Origin: Anthonomus grandis grandis | Taxonomy: Eukaryota > Arthropoda > Insecta > Coleoptera > Curculionidae | Direction of reading: 5' to 3' | NCBI RefSeq assembly: GCF_022605725.1 | Contig: NC_065549.1 | Coordinates: 19,807,614 to 19,871,613, forward strand | DNA: 64,000 nucleotides | Shown here: positions 55,401 to 59,299 of the stretch, in pieces | Numbering within the stretch: position 1 is the first letter of the stretch | How the letters are laid out: each line of letters starts with the position of its first letter | Translations under genes and position numbers: made by a program | The notes under the pieces: model-generated | What the model saw: the letters and a program-made list of their open reading frames with translations, nothing else | What the model was told of the DNA's origin: nothing | The model's database searches: none

Positions 55401-58200
55401 AAAAAATTATGTTTGTGCTGTGGGCAAATATTGCATCCTTTCTTTACTTTTTGTCACCTGAGAAAATTGAGCTTCTCGAGTTTTTTTTCTCGAATATTAC
55501 GTTAAAGTCGTTTTCTGAATTTTTGAGTCGTCATTTATCTCCATTTGCTAGGGTTTTGCTAACTCTTAATCCAACTCTTTTCCAGAAAATTTCTTTAGCT
55601 CATAGATTCTGAAGATTTGCAGAATTCTATCGATTTAATTTACGTTGGCTTTAAATGACGTTTAAGAGGTTAAACTATTTATTACTATGGAATAAATCCT
55701 ATTCGAAAAGTTAAATAAATGTAAACAGCTTTGTTATAAAATGAACTAAATTACCGCTAATTTTTTATTTTCAATATGCCAACTACGATTTCTAATACAC
55801 ATTTAATAGTTTTTGTATGAATTGGGCTTTCCAGGGCTGTCTTAATAAATTTTATTTCTTAAATATCCCTACAAAAAAATATCTAGAGGGTTTAAATTAG
55901 GAGTATTAGCCGGCTATTGAATCATGGCATATTGATATTAGCGAACCGCAAGTTTTCTACGTAGGCTTCAATTTTGTGCTTGATAAGATTTAAATATTGA
56001 TTATCCCTTAAATAATCAGTAATAAGCCAGTAACCTTAAATAACCAGTCACTTGCAGTGACTTATTTTTACGTATTTTTATAGTGTAAATTTTATGTATA
56101 CCTTCCTGCCGTCGAAAACATTGCTTTATCTGTATGAATTTTTCCCAACAATGGAGGATCTTAATACCCTAATTCTAAAAATCCTAAAACTAAGTTCTAC
56201 ACAGTTTTTTGAGCCTTGTAAAATGATTTTTCATGTTGTGATTAACCGCTGTAATAGGTTTTTTATTTTTTCTAAATAAACTGTTCCATGAAACCCTAAG
56301 TAGGTAAATATATATAAGTGAAATAAATTAAAGTTATTTCTTCCTCTTCCTTTGTAAGTTATTTTTCTTAGTCATTGGGTTTGGTTATCCAGGATTAATA
56401 TGGCAATATGTGAAAATTAAGGCAAAAATATTTGTAATTAATTATAATAGAAAATCAGTATTATAAAGTAGTTTTTAATCAGCTAGAACTTAAATTATTG
56501 GAAAATGGCTTAACTAATCGTTGACATACCATATATTTTTTAAATCAGAAAAGAATTAGCTTTCTTTTTTGCCAAAAATAAGCAGATTAATATTCCATTA
56601 AAAAAAAGTAAACTTAGTTTGTTTTTCTAAAAAATAATACTGAGGAAGCCAATCTATTTTTGATAGAAAAAAAACTTTTCTAATGCTTGGAAACTACTGC
56701 TAATTTAGTTGCTGCTGCATTACAAAACACAATAACTGAAATTTCTGAAAAAGAACGGAGAAAATTCGATTTAACTAAATTATATCAGCCGCAAGATTTT
56801 ATTCGAAAAAATTAAAATAAACTTTGCAGCTTCATAGGATGCTTTTGTTAAATATCTGTTTTTTATCATTGACTTTTATTAAAAACTCAACAAAGCTATA
56901 TCTAAGATATGGCAAGTTTTATTTATATATCTAAATAAAGGATATTTAAATTCTACAAAAAGAAATCGCCAGTCAACAAAATAATTTGTTTTTTATTGTT
57001 TACTTTGTATTTACTCAACTACGGTAAATTTGGTTTAAAATAGCATTTTTTGGTATAATACATTTTTTAAAGGGTAACTAAAGTTTGTTTAAAAAATATT
57101 AATCCGACATGCCTGATTAATATTTGTCCATCATCAGGGATAATAAATTAAGGGGTTCTGTCAAGACATCTTATAGATCTACTGCCTCAGACAAGGTTAA
57201 AAGATTAAAACGAATTAAGATACAGGAGAATGGCACCAAACATGGATTTGCAAAAACTTTAAACTACATAATTACGACAATAGGTTAATAATAATACAGC
57301 TATTGTTTTGTAAAACCTCAACGATATGGTAAACCCCAACAAATGGTTTTACAAAACAATAGCTGTATTATTTAGTGAAGGATGACCGAAATACCTTTAG
57401 TTGCCTATTGATCTACTAACTCCATTACAAGAATGGACTACTTCTTCAAATATAATTTTTTTTCTTTTTTTTTTTTACCTTTTTTGGTTATTCAACTTCG
57501 CTCTCCTAAGGTAAATTGTTGAGAATTTAATTTTGTTTTATATATTTAGTGTACGGCTTTGGTTTATTTAGTAAACCAAATTCAGAGTTCCCCAAAACTC
57601 GACAATTGAGGAATACACTTTTTTATTTTTTAGCTTTTCTCATAGACCATTAACTTACAAATTTTGCAAGAGATTTTCCAAAAATCGATGCAAATTTTAA
57701 AAATACTGAAAACGAGTGTAAAAGCTAGCAACAATAAACCAGTAAAAAAGTTGATTTTGGCGGAAAAGTCAGTTACTGTTTGGTAATGGGATAGTCGATG
57801 GGGGAAATACGAAAAATAGGCTAGTTTATACCTTCTTCAAAAATATTCTATGCCCACGCTACCATTAACCGTGAACGATTACCCTGTATCTAAAAAGCAT
57901 TCTATCCTTTACCTTTCAGAATCGAGCAACATTACCTCCACCACACCGGCTACACAGCGCACTACTACCACTCCAGGACCTGCTTCGGTATCCAGCTCGG
58001 GGTATCCGGTAAGTCCGGCCGTCATAAATCTGGATAGTCCGTCCCCGCCACGCTCGCCGCAAGTGACCACTCAGCCGCCATCTTGTATGCTGGCACAAAG
58101 CCAACAAGATAGTGATGCGCAGGCACAACCCACCCCTATGCCTTACATCGACATTGGTAATGAGGCGAGTGCGAATTTAAATTTTATGCAAGGATATTAA
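10263..58200 (+). CDS. Su(var)2-10: PIAS / Su(var)2-10 SUMO E3 ligase (8 exons, 5' end missing)
   Basis: Join of 10263-10432, 29569-29695, 30053-30221, 33007-33260, 33323-33563, 36217-36627, 52253-52426 and 57920-58200. Every junction is GT-AG and phases chain (2,0,1,0,1,1,1), giving about 608 residues after the missing start. Visible order: SAP (about 1-45), Q/T linker, PINIT domain (about 140-320, signature PVNIT), SP-RING (about 335-395), SIM VVDLTLSDSDDD (about 486-497), second SIM-like VINLD in the tail. Known role of the family: nuclear SUMO E3 that brings charged Ubc9 to substrates; in flies it acts in heterochromatin, JAK/STAT and piRNA-guided silencing. Length fits PIAS proteins (about 550-650 aa). 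The initiator exon is probably very short, as in vertebrate PIAS genes, and was not found. Introns range from 62 bp to 19 kb and are full of transposons. Confidence 0.96.
10705..10970 (+). repeat. 5' LTR (truncated)
   Basis: Alignable to the 3' LTR from its first base up to about the tagatagtcataa stretch near 10966. The terminal ~90 bp of the LTR is replaced by internal sequence, so the 5' LTR lost its end, and the primer site, by deletion. The short open frame at 10715-10960 is LTR sequence. Confidence 0.72.
11100..12345 (+). pseudogene. Gypsy integrase remnant
   Basis: Frame 11107-11454 carries the HHCC zinc-binding part (HAGVSGGHLGVTKTLENVKK, DWCRKYVVCVAS) and the first catalytic block AIDVVDPF ... 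YIVVVMDYFSKW. Later pieces lie in other frames: VNHLNRLAPYHG near 12137-12172 is the usual C-terminal motif of insect Gypsy pol. Stops and a 59-bp duplication at 11925-12013 disrupt it. Confidence 0.78.
11925..12013 (+). repeat. Short tandem duplication with foreign filler
   Basis: A 30-bp unit (11925-11954) recurs at 11984-12013 with 29/30 identity. Between and overlapping them lies 11953-11988, which matches 9828-9863 at 35 of 36 positions. Confidence 0.85.
12516..12849 (+). repeat. 3' LTR, 334 bp
   Basis: TG...CA boundaries, preceded by a polypurine tract (12501-12515) and followed by target duplication atat. Contains a TATA-like gtatataagg near 12619. Confidence 0.82.
12854..13320. other. 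AT-rich intron sequence, nothing recognised
   Basis: No open frame. A run of T and weak LINE-like composition only. Confidence 0.5.
13322..13375 (+). ncRNA. Degenerate hammerhead-ribozyme-like core
   Basis: TTGATGA (13332-13338), T, the perfect palindrome gctctagctagagc (13340-13353, stem II), GAA, then palindrome acacgtgt (13357-13364, stem III). Same layout as the better copy at 46025-46069, but position 3 is U not C, the cleavage-site base is G, and no stem I is evident. Presumed relic of a Penelope-like element. Confidence 0.45.
13950..14400 (-). pseudogene. IS630/Tc1/mariner transposase remnant
   Basis: The minus frame 14296-13958 reads GMDHKTITIIWKNMG, then WQRMEFCETIMAKADNNEKF, the helix-turn-helix end and linker of these transposases. 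A neighbouring frame gives WPPRPPDL (degraded WPPRSPDLTP). The end reads PTNLEELREKIVECAN. The catalytic core between NTIL and WPPR is deleted. Confidence 0.75.
14401..17146. other. TE-derived intron sequence, mostly unrecognised
   Basis: Two related short units (15154-15224 and 15364-15431) share ata.agggtgtta and atagtaaatgtataaagg. A relatively GC-richer patch lies at 15840-15960. The minus frames 14497-14703 and 15954-16145 match nothing I know. Confidence 0.45.
17147..17383 (+). repeat. Left TIR (about 237 bp)
   Basis: Reverse complement of 22002-22275, allowing an AT-rich insertion in the right copy. The inner end reads caggtaaaaccaacaggcaccag. Confidence 0.85.
17455..17900 (+). pseudogene. 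mariner-type transposase, N-terminal half
   Basis: MNYLIDEKIAIIKWHYAGNS opens a helix-turn-helix region (PIPSISTTIKHIVDKF), a stop, then QDIEDRAEERENRDLNILLS and LGQEVNNHHTTVSRTLKKHK, ending RMAFCFEMMERPNND, where the LINE interrupts it just before the expected first catalytic Asp. Binds the TIRs in intact relatives. Confidence 0.78.
17895..19795 (-). mobile_element. LINE ORF2 remnant inserted in the transposon (minus strand)
   Basis: Reads right to left: linker (SNPRYFWSYIRNKR near 19660), RT blocks in the 19322-18690 frame (PILKSGSRNEISNYRA, GFIKGRTTDANL, IYTDFSKAFDSVNHGVLL, GVPQGSHSG, FADD in LMFADDVKLF), then thumb (VKPILEYGSIVWSPSYNCYI at 18226-18501) and a C-terminus to about 17900 (LLSPFKLRVPSRLNRQ). 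Several stops and frameshifts. 3' end abuts the transposase break. Confidence 0.83.
19796..20900 (+). mobile_element. 5'-truncated LINE, RT C-terminal part with 3' tail
   Basis: Frame 19800-20585 is uninterrupted (261 aa): LLQDDLNRLCEWCVGNSLAL, VKDLGIFFDAQLNFNTHV, VVSLLEYGSIIWSPLYMNN, ending SPVERTLRLVNSTGI. A 3' UTR follows and ends in repeated aaat units (20877-20897). The open frame suggests this is younger than the opposite-strand LINE it abuts at about 19795. Confidence 0.85.
20930..21520 (+). pseudogene. mariner-type transposase, C-terminal half
   Basis: Resumes after the LINE tail: VGIIRHHIIGPFFMDYNLTA, then in the 21123-21446 frame WYQMDGCPAW (second catalytic Asp) and WPARSPDFSPNDFFLWGHLK (third Asp), ending near 21510 with GRLFEHLIN. 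Frameshifts occur near 21120 and 21180. Confidence 0.82.
21590..21800 (-). repeat. Inverted copy of the transposase 5' region
   Basis: The reverse complement of this segment aligns with 17515-17700 (shared blocks gcagtatctgaaat, aataaataatt.taaatgtt.aactcag, gagagaacagag) with scattered differences. Between it and the right TIR about 200 bp is unrelated to the left arm. Confidence 0.8.
22002..22275 (-). repeat. Right TIR (about 274 bp)
   Basis: Partner of 17147-17383. About 35 bp longer because of a repeated ttaaattataatcaa-like stretch. Confidence 0.85.
22278..22542. other. AT-rich intron sequence
   Basis: Nothing recognised beyond T/A runs. Confidence 0.5.
22543..23416 (-). repeat. Tandem direct repeat of a Tc1 fragment (2 x about 421 bp)
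   Basis: 22543-22963 and 22995-23416 are nearly identical (about six differences noted by eye). They are separated by a 31-bp GGGTT-type spacer (22964-22994). Each copy encodes on the minus strand the Tc1 transposase end (KQWFTSKNVTLLNRPSQSPS, IEKAWYFITIEEC, LIDSIRRRCTAVLRNIGHA). Confidence 0.92.
22640..23760 (-). pseudogene. Tc1-like transposase remnant
   Basis: On the minus strand 23756-23493 reads NHSKNIQWKTICKSKNQEY, then NTAKHGVGNIKICGCFSYNG and RPIFHVKRTMSEEI, the core between first and second catalytic Asp. It then runs into the C-terminal copy at 23416-22995. VKQWFTSKN...SPSLKLIENYFG is a decayed SPDLNPIENLWG. Frameshifts throughout. Confidence 0.82.
23700..24060 (+). pseudogene. LINE RT remnant
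   Basis: EMKTSIGVPQGSVLGPF, then FLIYVNDLPH, the catalytic box mutated to FADN (TIFADNTTILW), and CKVTRWCDANKLFFNISKTN. Jockey-like RT core only, with stops. Confidence 0.78.
24061..24789. other. Intron sequence with a repeat related to the foldback element
   Basis: 24590-24700 shares aaatatgtcaaaaacggtt...acattatacacaa with the foldback arms (50640-50710 and 51610-51690), so it is probably a distant relative of that repeat. The rest is unrecognised. Confidence 0.5.
24790..25700 (+). pseudogene. Tc1-like transposase, second family, decayed
   Basis: Pieces in order: EDRFLRIRTLRQWFVTSTSL, QNEFLE, LLPEHRRRRLQFAREHVNC in another frame, IMFSDESTYCLFSDD (first catalytic Asp), GGESVMVWAEI, LTAQRYITDILDHDVVPYLS, and VDWPPRTADMNSIKHMSD (third catalytic region). 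Multiple frameshifts. Different family from the minus-strand Tc1 at 22.6-23.8 kb. Confidence 0.83.
25701..26692. other. Intron sequence with TCTGACG-type repeats
   Basis: Between 25960 and 26180 the motif tctgacg (or its reverse complement) occurs at least four times, some as taatctgacg. This may be the end region of an unidentified DNA transposon. No coding frame. Confidence 0.4.
26695..28845 (+). mobile_element. mariner-type transposon with about 400-500-bp TIRs
   Basis: Termini ccgggtgtacaac...ttggacacccgg flanked by TA (26693-26694 and 28846-28847). Left TIR 26695 to about 27210 and right TIR about 28432-28845 match through blocks such as gagcgcca(c)tagagggcggttt and gccagaaaat. Contains a decayed transposase at 27370-28352. 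Length 2151 bp, so it is complete end to end. Confidence 0.85.
27370..28352 (+). pseudogene. Transposase of the 26.7-28.8 kb element
   Basis: N-terminal HTH in two frames (YNNRVYRFSYQAKKYW; ISRELRISHGTVENILKENR). Then an in-frame 69-nt hydrophobic insertion before LHPF, WWTDEASFSSDDGVN (first Asp), IGPFFFNQKLSGNVYLNFLQ, QHYGCPAHF (second catalytic Asp changed to Tyr), WPARYPNLTVLDFFLSGRIK (third Asp) and a C-terminus at 28352. 40 residues separate positions two and three. Confidence 0.83.
28848..29568. other. AT-rich end of intron A
   Basis: No repeat or open frame of note. Polypyrimidine tract and acceptor at 29561-29568. Confidence 0.6.
29569..29695 (+). CDS. Su(var)2-10: PIAS exon: Q/A/T-rich linker
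   Basis: 127 bp after acceptor tttttccag, before gtatgt. It completes the split Thr codon, then encodes 42 residues (AAAVQQGANGEQQ..., ending SRGML). Low-complexity linker between SAP and PINIT with no catalytic residues. Phase 0 at its 3' end. Confidence 0.88.
30053..30221 (+). CDS. Su(var)2-10: PIAS exon: linker and start of PINIT domain
   Basis: Acceptor ctattttttag, donor gtaagt. Encodes a Tyr/Pro/Gln-rich stretch and then HPDVKFKRLPFYDIM, a hallmark of the beginning of the PINIT domain. One base (T) carries over to the next exon. A 357-bp intron precedes it. Confidence 0.94.
30640..31160 (-). pseudogene. IS630/mariner transposase C-terminal remnant
   Basis: The minus strand reads YSLSQENDHRSFKCGTNN, CWAGILEDHVLGPSFIDSSL (the WxGIxxxxxxGPxF block), then after losses DLKRLFNSISAESFSRVFET and CLANDGGLFEPL, the end of such transposases. 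The second catalytic Asp region is degraded. Confidence 0.7.
32819..32919. repeat. Imperfect 36-bp inverted repeat
   Basis: Left arm 32819-32854 (cttggctcacattttgat...) pairs with 32883-32919 (...atcaaaatgcaagccgag) with about 29 of 36 matches and an AT loop. Looks like a tiny snap-back MITE. Confidence 0.6.
33007..33260 (+). CDS. Su(var)2-10: PIAS exon: PINIT domain, middle
   Basis: Acceptor tttttag, donor gtaagt. Encodes DLIKPSTLVP, then FYFHLTPQQATDIACSRD and VQLRFCLLETTCEQEDCFPP, all typical PINIT segments. Phase 0 end. The next intron is only 62 bp. Confidence 0.96.
33323..33563 (+). CDS. Su(var)2-10: PIAS exon: PINIT domain end
   Basis: Acceptor tttgttttag; the donor is the gtaag just after the Leu codon and one A, chosen because it restores the expected TRAL-I-KEKL join with the next exon. 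Contains RPVNIT, this protein's version of the PINIT signature, and the SSDLLQRLHKKGAKHADHTR segment preceding the SP-RING. Confidence 0.95.
33564..36216. other. PIAS intron (2653 bp)
   Basis: Holds one LINE relic (33880-34240). The rest, including the frame at 34751-34972, is unrecognised AT-rich DNA. Confidence 0.55.
33880..34240 (-). pseudogene. LINE RT C-terminal scrap
   Basis: The minus strand reads MFKLLGFLKGKPCK, then MESVQKRFIRFVAFKMGKYI (typical of Jockey-like thumbs: ESVQkRFlRfv) and CHLLFLCKYLIYLVFEIHNF. No catalytic part. Confidence 0.65.
36217..36627 (+). CDS. Su(var)2-10: PIAS exon: SP-RING zinc domain
   Basis: Acceptor ttttttttcag, donor gtaagt. Encodes SLRVSLMCPLGKMRMTTPC, then CGHLQCFDASLFLQMNE and WNCPVCDKPAIYDNLVID. 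Zinc ligands in the expected C...CxHxxC...CxxC pattern are all present, so the E2-binding module looks intact. Ends with an Asp/Ile-rich SIQIIDDNV stretch. One base carries over. Confidence 0.96.
36628..37560. other. Start of the 15.6-kb PIAS intron, unrecognised
   Basis: AT-rich, with an AG-rich simple tract near 37241-37261. No domain seen. Confidence 0.5.
37560..40080 (-). mobile_element. LINE ORF2 remnant split by a hAT-like insert
   Basis: From right to left on the minus strand: EN-RT linker in the 40044-39682 frame (HRIREKTRLHRIISKKQ, SDPSSFWHFLCSNSKKS). The 38801-39703 insert follows. Then RT start (FSLVTETNVINSIKKL, TTGLDNVPAYI), KDKSTLMNLSITEAAAEAIL, YTDCEKAFDKVNHELV, and thumb (MKDLGVFFSQTLN, KLYGALVRPHLEYASQI) to about 37580. 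The catalytic FADD region is lost. Confidence 0.82.
38801..39703. mobile_element. hAT-like non-autonomous insertion (about 900 bp)
   Basis: Begins cagtggcaga and ends with the inverted form cgcttcgccacta. It cleanly separates two LINE frames that belong together (KIKLSS | HKSPDFSGST). Both sub-ends carry gtagaca motifs. No clear 8-bp duplication found and no transposase inside. Confidence 0.6.
40610..40678. repeat. (TTG/CTG)n microsatellite
   Basis: Interrupted gttgctgtt repeats. Source of the artificial poly-Leu frame at 40530-40868 and of the Thr/Lys-rich frame opposite. Confidence 0.9.
40720..41535 (+). pseudogene. IS630-like DDE transposase remnant
   Basis: In the 40896-41306 frame: GKRVIILHAGGDNGFIPSAL, DYHEDMAAILFEKWFAEQLI, NSVIVIDNASYHSRL (second catalytic Asp with NASYH). 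A frameshift follows into HTVLRLLPYYCIFNPIEMIW (third acidic residue, NPIE), WATLKDRIRKYNQSP, and a tail ending SSSEDLNSYF at about 41531. Stop at 40866. A decayed copy of a widespread insect family. Confidence 0.8.
41536..41799. other. AT-rich intron sequence
   Basis: Possible 3' end of the IS630-like element (tatacagggtacctat at about 41670). Otherwise nothing recognised. Confidence 0.45.
41803..41918. mobile_element. 116-bp snap-back MITE (PIF/Harbinger-like)
   Basis: Arms 41803-41848 and 41873-41918 begin tggccatatgcaccg and end ggcttaagcc. They pair over about 46 bp with only a few mismatches and a 24-nt loop. Flanked by TTA on both sides (41800-41802 and 41919-41921), the duplication typical of PIF/Harbinger elements. 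Confidence 0.8.
42020..42870 (-). pseudogene. LINE ORF2 endonuclease fragment
   Basis: The minus frame 42868-42344 reads VYYQNVRGLRTKTETFH, DIIALTETWLCDGI and TTRGGVLFAFNRKL, the start of an APE endonuclease. Then 42221-42027 has GEFINLCNLQQLN and YLDLLISNIDILLL. The GDFN catalytic block between them (about 42260-42310) has been replaced by a small hairpin. Confidence 0.8.
42266..42301. repeat. Perfect 14-bp inverted repeat, 8-nt loop
   Basis: Arms taaaatctcctcaa (42266-42279) and its exact complement (42288-42301), located where the endonuclease GDFN motif would be. Confidence 0.85.
43205..44460 (+). pseudogene. LINE RT remnant on the + strand, FADD region deleted
   Basis: YVKNMKSNGSGIDVITLQML, then FRANHSTTTA, AILVLLDYSKAFDDIDHDLM, AKLSFYGFDDAACHSFGSGS. 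The sequence then jumps past the catalytic FADD to KEHNLKINSNKTELLLF, SKNLGLYIDINLTFEQHM and decayed thumb sequence to about 44450. Confidence 0.8.
44483..44930 (-). pseudogene. LINE ORF1 fragment (Cys-rich N-terminus)
   Basis: The minus frame 44928-44623 reads KKCKFCKSNVGKIVINSN, GLTVVNRSKNLVNCATCAKV, a Cys-rich PHD-like start of insect LINE ORF1 proteins. The 44761-44483 frame continues FQVKIYALENMMAQLAQTV (coiled coil). It may belong with the endonuclease at 42.0-42.9 kb, the + strand LINE having landed between. Confidence 0.65.
44931..45359. other. AT-rich intron sequence
   Basis: No frame or repeat recognised. Confidence 0.5.
45360..45930 (-). pseudogene. LINE RT C-terminal remnant
   Basis: The minus strand near 45920-45700 reads FPSHINTKLKIVWARLKYLF, PNTKYLLFHSLVLSILDYGD. 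Near 45450-45370 it reads VWNKLPVYIEDSVTNRLKIN. Ordered as in LINE thumbs, with no catalytic motif. Confidence 0.68.
46025..46069 (-). ncRNA. Hammerhead ribozyme-like motif
   Basis: On the minus strand: stem I UUUAGGU (46069-46063), CUGAUGA (46062-46056), stem II region UGCCCUAAUACGGC (46055-46042, GCC/GGC pairing), GAA, palindromic stem III ACGCGU (46038-46033), A17, then ACCUAAA (46031-46025), which pairs with stem I over 7 bp. Predicted cleavage after the A at 46032. One unpaired U follows CUGAUGA. Confidence 0.68.
46473..46763 (-). pseudogene. Penelope-like C-terminal (GIY-YIG region) fragment
   Basis: Matches the family pattern AxHLLxTGH ... ILHxxxKGxKLxLLEkxEI. The GIY-YIG catalytic start itself is not readable; a neighbouring frame near 46800-46870 (GQYGNTHLAKKLLGLIY) may be its decayed remains. 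Confidence 0.65.
46891..47690. other. AT-rich intron sequence
   Basis: Nothing recognised. The minus frame 47274-47062 matches nothing I know. Confidence 0.5.
47690..48540 (-). pseudogene. LINE ORF2 remnant: linker plus YADD piece
   Basis: From right: KKSWITKAFLNSIKKRRDKP (48535-48475), KQSVFSHLIHKATYLKALFS, then SSSKETWKTTKLAIKEVIGS and ANEFNKYFCRLGHLAKKI (48385-48179 frame). After a deletion of most of the RT comes SVVRYADDTVLILMKKYDTK near 47950-47890 and YALFKDKRF to about 47640. Interrupted on the right by the mariner insertion. Confidence 0.78.
48543..50405 (+). mobile_element. mariner-type transposon, full length, about 290-bp TIRs
   Basis: Termini cagtgaccgcctaaagttcc...ggaactttaggcggtcactg with TA duplications (48541-48542 and 50406-50407). 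TIRs run to about 48835 and from about 50120, and include an internal tatacagggtg and ttaaatggaat. Length 1863 bp. Transposase at 49001-50078, frameshifted. It sits in a LINE linker. Confidence 0.9.
49001..50078 (+). pseudogene. mariner-type transposase, three frames
   Basis: Frame 1 (49001-49435): MANLTETQRIEILMMLGYGD, HTH, LPRSGRPKISEETKLNVLLS. Frame 2 (from 49458): VLFSDEATFCLNGVVNWQNC (first Asp), INVWAGIVENKVIGPYFFEE. Frame 3: FQQDGAPPHFFRDVRNYLYT (second Asp), NPCDYFLWGYLKSKVYIEKP (third Asp, 40 residues later counting two stops), end GDQFEHLIH. Catalytic residues are all retained, but frameshifts near 49440 and 49740 and stops near 49820 inactivate it. Confidence 0.87.
50408..50598. 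repeat. 190-bp unit inside the foldback arm
   Basis: Bounded by tatacagggtgt at the left and acaccctgtata at the right, so the arm's outer part is itself a small terminal-inverted-repeat unit. A mirror copy lies at the far end of the right arm. Confidence 0.8.
50410..51911. mobile_element. 1.5-kb foldback element
   Basis: Arms 50410-51130 and 51210-51911 are near-perfect inverted copies. A 213-bp stretch (50513-50725 and 51596-51808) encodes an identical 70-aa frame on both sides. Starts cagggtgtctcacgacg, ends with its complement, flanked by TATA (50406-50409 and 51912-51915). The 79-bp centre is unique. No transposase gene. The left arm has two short extra insertions near its inner end. 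Confidence 0.93.
51916..52252. other. End of the large PIAS intron
   Basis: AT-rich, no element recognised. Acceptor tttcttcag at 52244-52252. Confidence 0.6.
52253..52426 (+). CDS. Su(var)2-10: PIAS exon: SUMO-interacting motif
   Basis: Acceptor tttcttcag, donor gtgagt. After a Ser/Thr-rich run it encodes VVDLTLSDSDDD followed by QPLAKRCPPP, the SIM plus KR-C-P stretch conserved in animal PIAS proteins. Joins in phase to both neighbours. The frame also stays open past the donor to 52500 (separate entry). Confidence 0.93.
52427..52500 (+). CDS. Possible alternative PIAS end by intron retention
   Basis: If the gtgagt donor at 52427 is ignored, the SIM exon frame continues GESPIASRIRSKRAAYNKYN and four more residues to a TAA at 52498-52500. 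This gives a short basic tail in place of the Ser/Thr/Pro tail. AATAAA-type signals follow (for example near 52940). No transcript data here; inference only. Confidence 0.35.
52501..55815. other. Last PIAS intron, mostly unrecognised
   Basis: Very AT-rich with long T and A runs. A tacagggatgt motif at about 55097 may be a DNA-transposon end. A + frame near 53240-53300 (HHRICEENF) is faintly THAP-like but too short to call. Confidence 0.5.
55815..55965 (-). pseudogene. mariner transposase scrap
   Basis: The minus strand reads QPANTPNLNPLDIFL, stop, GYLRNKIY, a decayed wPAnSPDLnPLDiFLWGYLKnKvY, the third catalytic region of the superfamily. The surroundings to about 56300 may belong to it but show no further motif. 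Confidence 0.62.
57097..57150 (-). ncRNA. Degenerate hammerhead-like relic
   Basis: Minus strand: UAUUAUCC, CUGAUGA (57137-57131), UGGAC..., CAGG in place of CGAAA, CAUGU, C17, then GGAUUAAUA (57105-57097), which pairs with the 5' flank with one bulge. The layout matches the other two copies, but the GAA core is lost. Confidence 0.4.
57290..57372. repeat. Perfect 28-bp inverted repeat, 27-nt loop
   Basis: Arms 57290-57317 (aataatacagctattgtttt...) and 57345-57372 are exact complements. Located 550 bp before the last PIAS exon. Confidence 0.92.
57920..58200 (+). CDS. Su(var)2-10: PIAS terminal exon: Ser/Thr/Pro tail
   Basis: Acceptor acctttcag; stop TAA at 58198-58200. Encodes 92 residues rich in S, T, P and Q, with a SIM-like AVINLDSPSPP and ending NLNFMQGY. 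GC content is clearly higher than the surrounding intron, as expected of coding DNA. Open frame left of 57920 is intronic, since the phase-1 join from the SIM exon requires this acceptor. Confidence 0.9.
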
Positions 58201-58649
58201 TCCGGGAAGCGAGTGAATATTCTGTTCGTTTTTTTTTGGAACGGCTATATTACGTTTGCGGAAGACAAAGGAATCTCGATTGTATTGTAACAAGTTACTT
58301 GTGTTGCCATCATAGCTAATTACGATTAAAAATTTATGTACAAGGTGGGAAAGAAAGTGAGGTTCCATATAGCTTTTCCGCTAGAGGGCACAATTAATAA
58401 TAAAATTTGTAAGGTCTCACAAAACTCGTATATTACGAGTACATATAAAGTCTAAATACTTTTGAGGATTAAGGTTCATTGGCATATTTAGTTATGATAG
58501 GAGTAGTGGAAGTGAAATTGCTGTAAATTCAAAACCACTCATTTAAATTTAGTCCAAAAAAGGAACATTTAATTTTAAACCGAAGACTTGTTTAGAAGAG
58601 AAATACATAAATTTTAAATTGTACTTCTCTTTGTTCCATAATAGCTCTT

Positions 58650-58655
58650 AATAAA
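58650..58655 (+). terminator. Candidate PIAS polyadenylation signal
   Basis: AATAAA about 450 nt after the stop codon. The sequence from 58201 to here would be the 3' UTR. Other AATAAA-like hexamers lie further on, for example near 58983. Confidence 0.5.
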
Positions 58656-59109
58656 TGTGCTAGAGAACTATTTGTAATAACTATGTAAATCACTTGGTAT
58701 ATTTTTGATATCGCACTCGAAATGTACACTAAATATGAAAGAAAAGCATAAAAACCCGAAGTCAATACGTTAGATAGCTAAATATAGATTTTATAATATT
58801 TTAATTGCCAAAGGTTAGTTTTGCTGAGCCGAATTGGATTAATTAATCTTGGTCTTATATTAATGGGGTAGTTATTTTAAGCGAACTAAGTACAAACAAG
58901 AATAACTTTTGCTTATTAAATCTACTTTTCGAGTGCAGTTTCAGAAATATACCGTGCAATTTTAATTTTCGGGGAAAAATTTAAATAAATTAGGGAAAAT
59001 AACAATGGAGAAAATAAAAACGATTACAAATTGTGGCGGAATTTGAAAACAGCTACATTTGTCTTTCAAAAAAGCATAGGTTTAGTAAAAAACAATAAGT
59101 AGTTCAGAA

Positions 59110-59148
59110 CAGTCTAAAGGGTGTTTGAGAAAAACACCCTTTAGACTG
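59110..59148. repeat. Perfect 17-bp hairpin, 5-nt loop
   Basis: cagtctaaagggtgttt (59110-59126), loop gagaa, exact complement 59132-59148. Could be a MITE end, an RNA structure or a terminator-like fold. Confidence 0.88.
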
Positions 59149-59299
59149 CGCATTCTTAAAGGGGTGAATCCTTAAATGACTTTAATAAGAAAAGTTAAAA
59201 TAATCCTAAACCGGTCTTACTTTTGAACTACAGGGTGTTATAGCTGAGATGAGCTACAGAGAAACTCTTTTTATTATAACTTTGAATCGATGTTACCAG

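Larger units (their letters stand above)
55966..57919. other. Rest of the last PIAS intron
   Basis: No coding frame. Contains the hammerhead-like relic at 57097-57150, the perfect inverted repeat at 57290-57372 and a poly-T tract before 57480. Confidence 0.55.

Noticed and set aside
57850..57919. Start of the last PIAS exon at the upstream ATG (57850)
   Set aside because: The splice acceptor at 57919 and the phase-1 join from the SIM exon make the sequence before it intronic.
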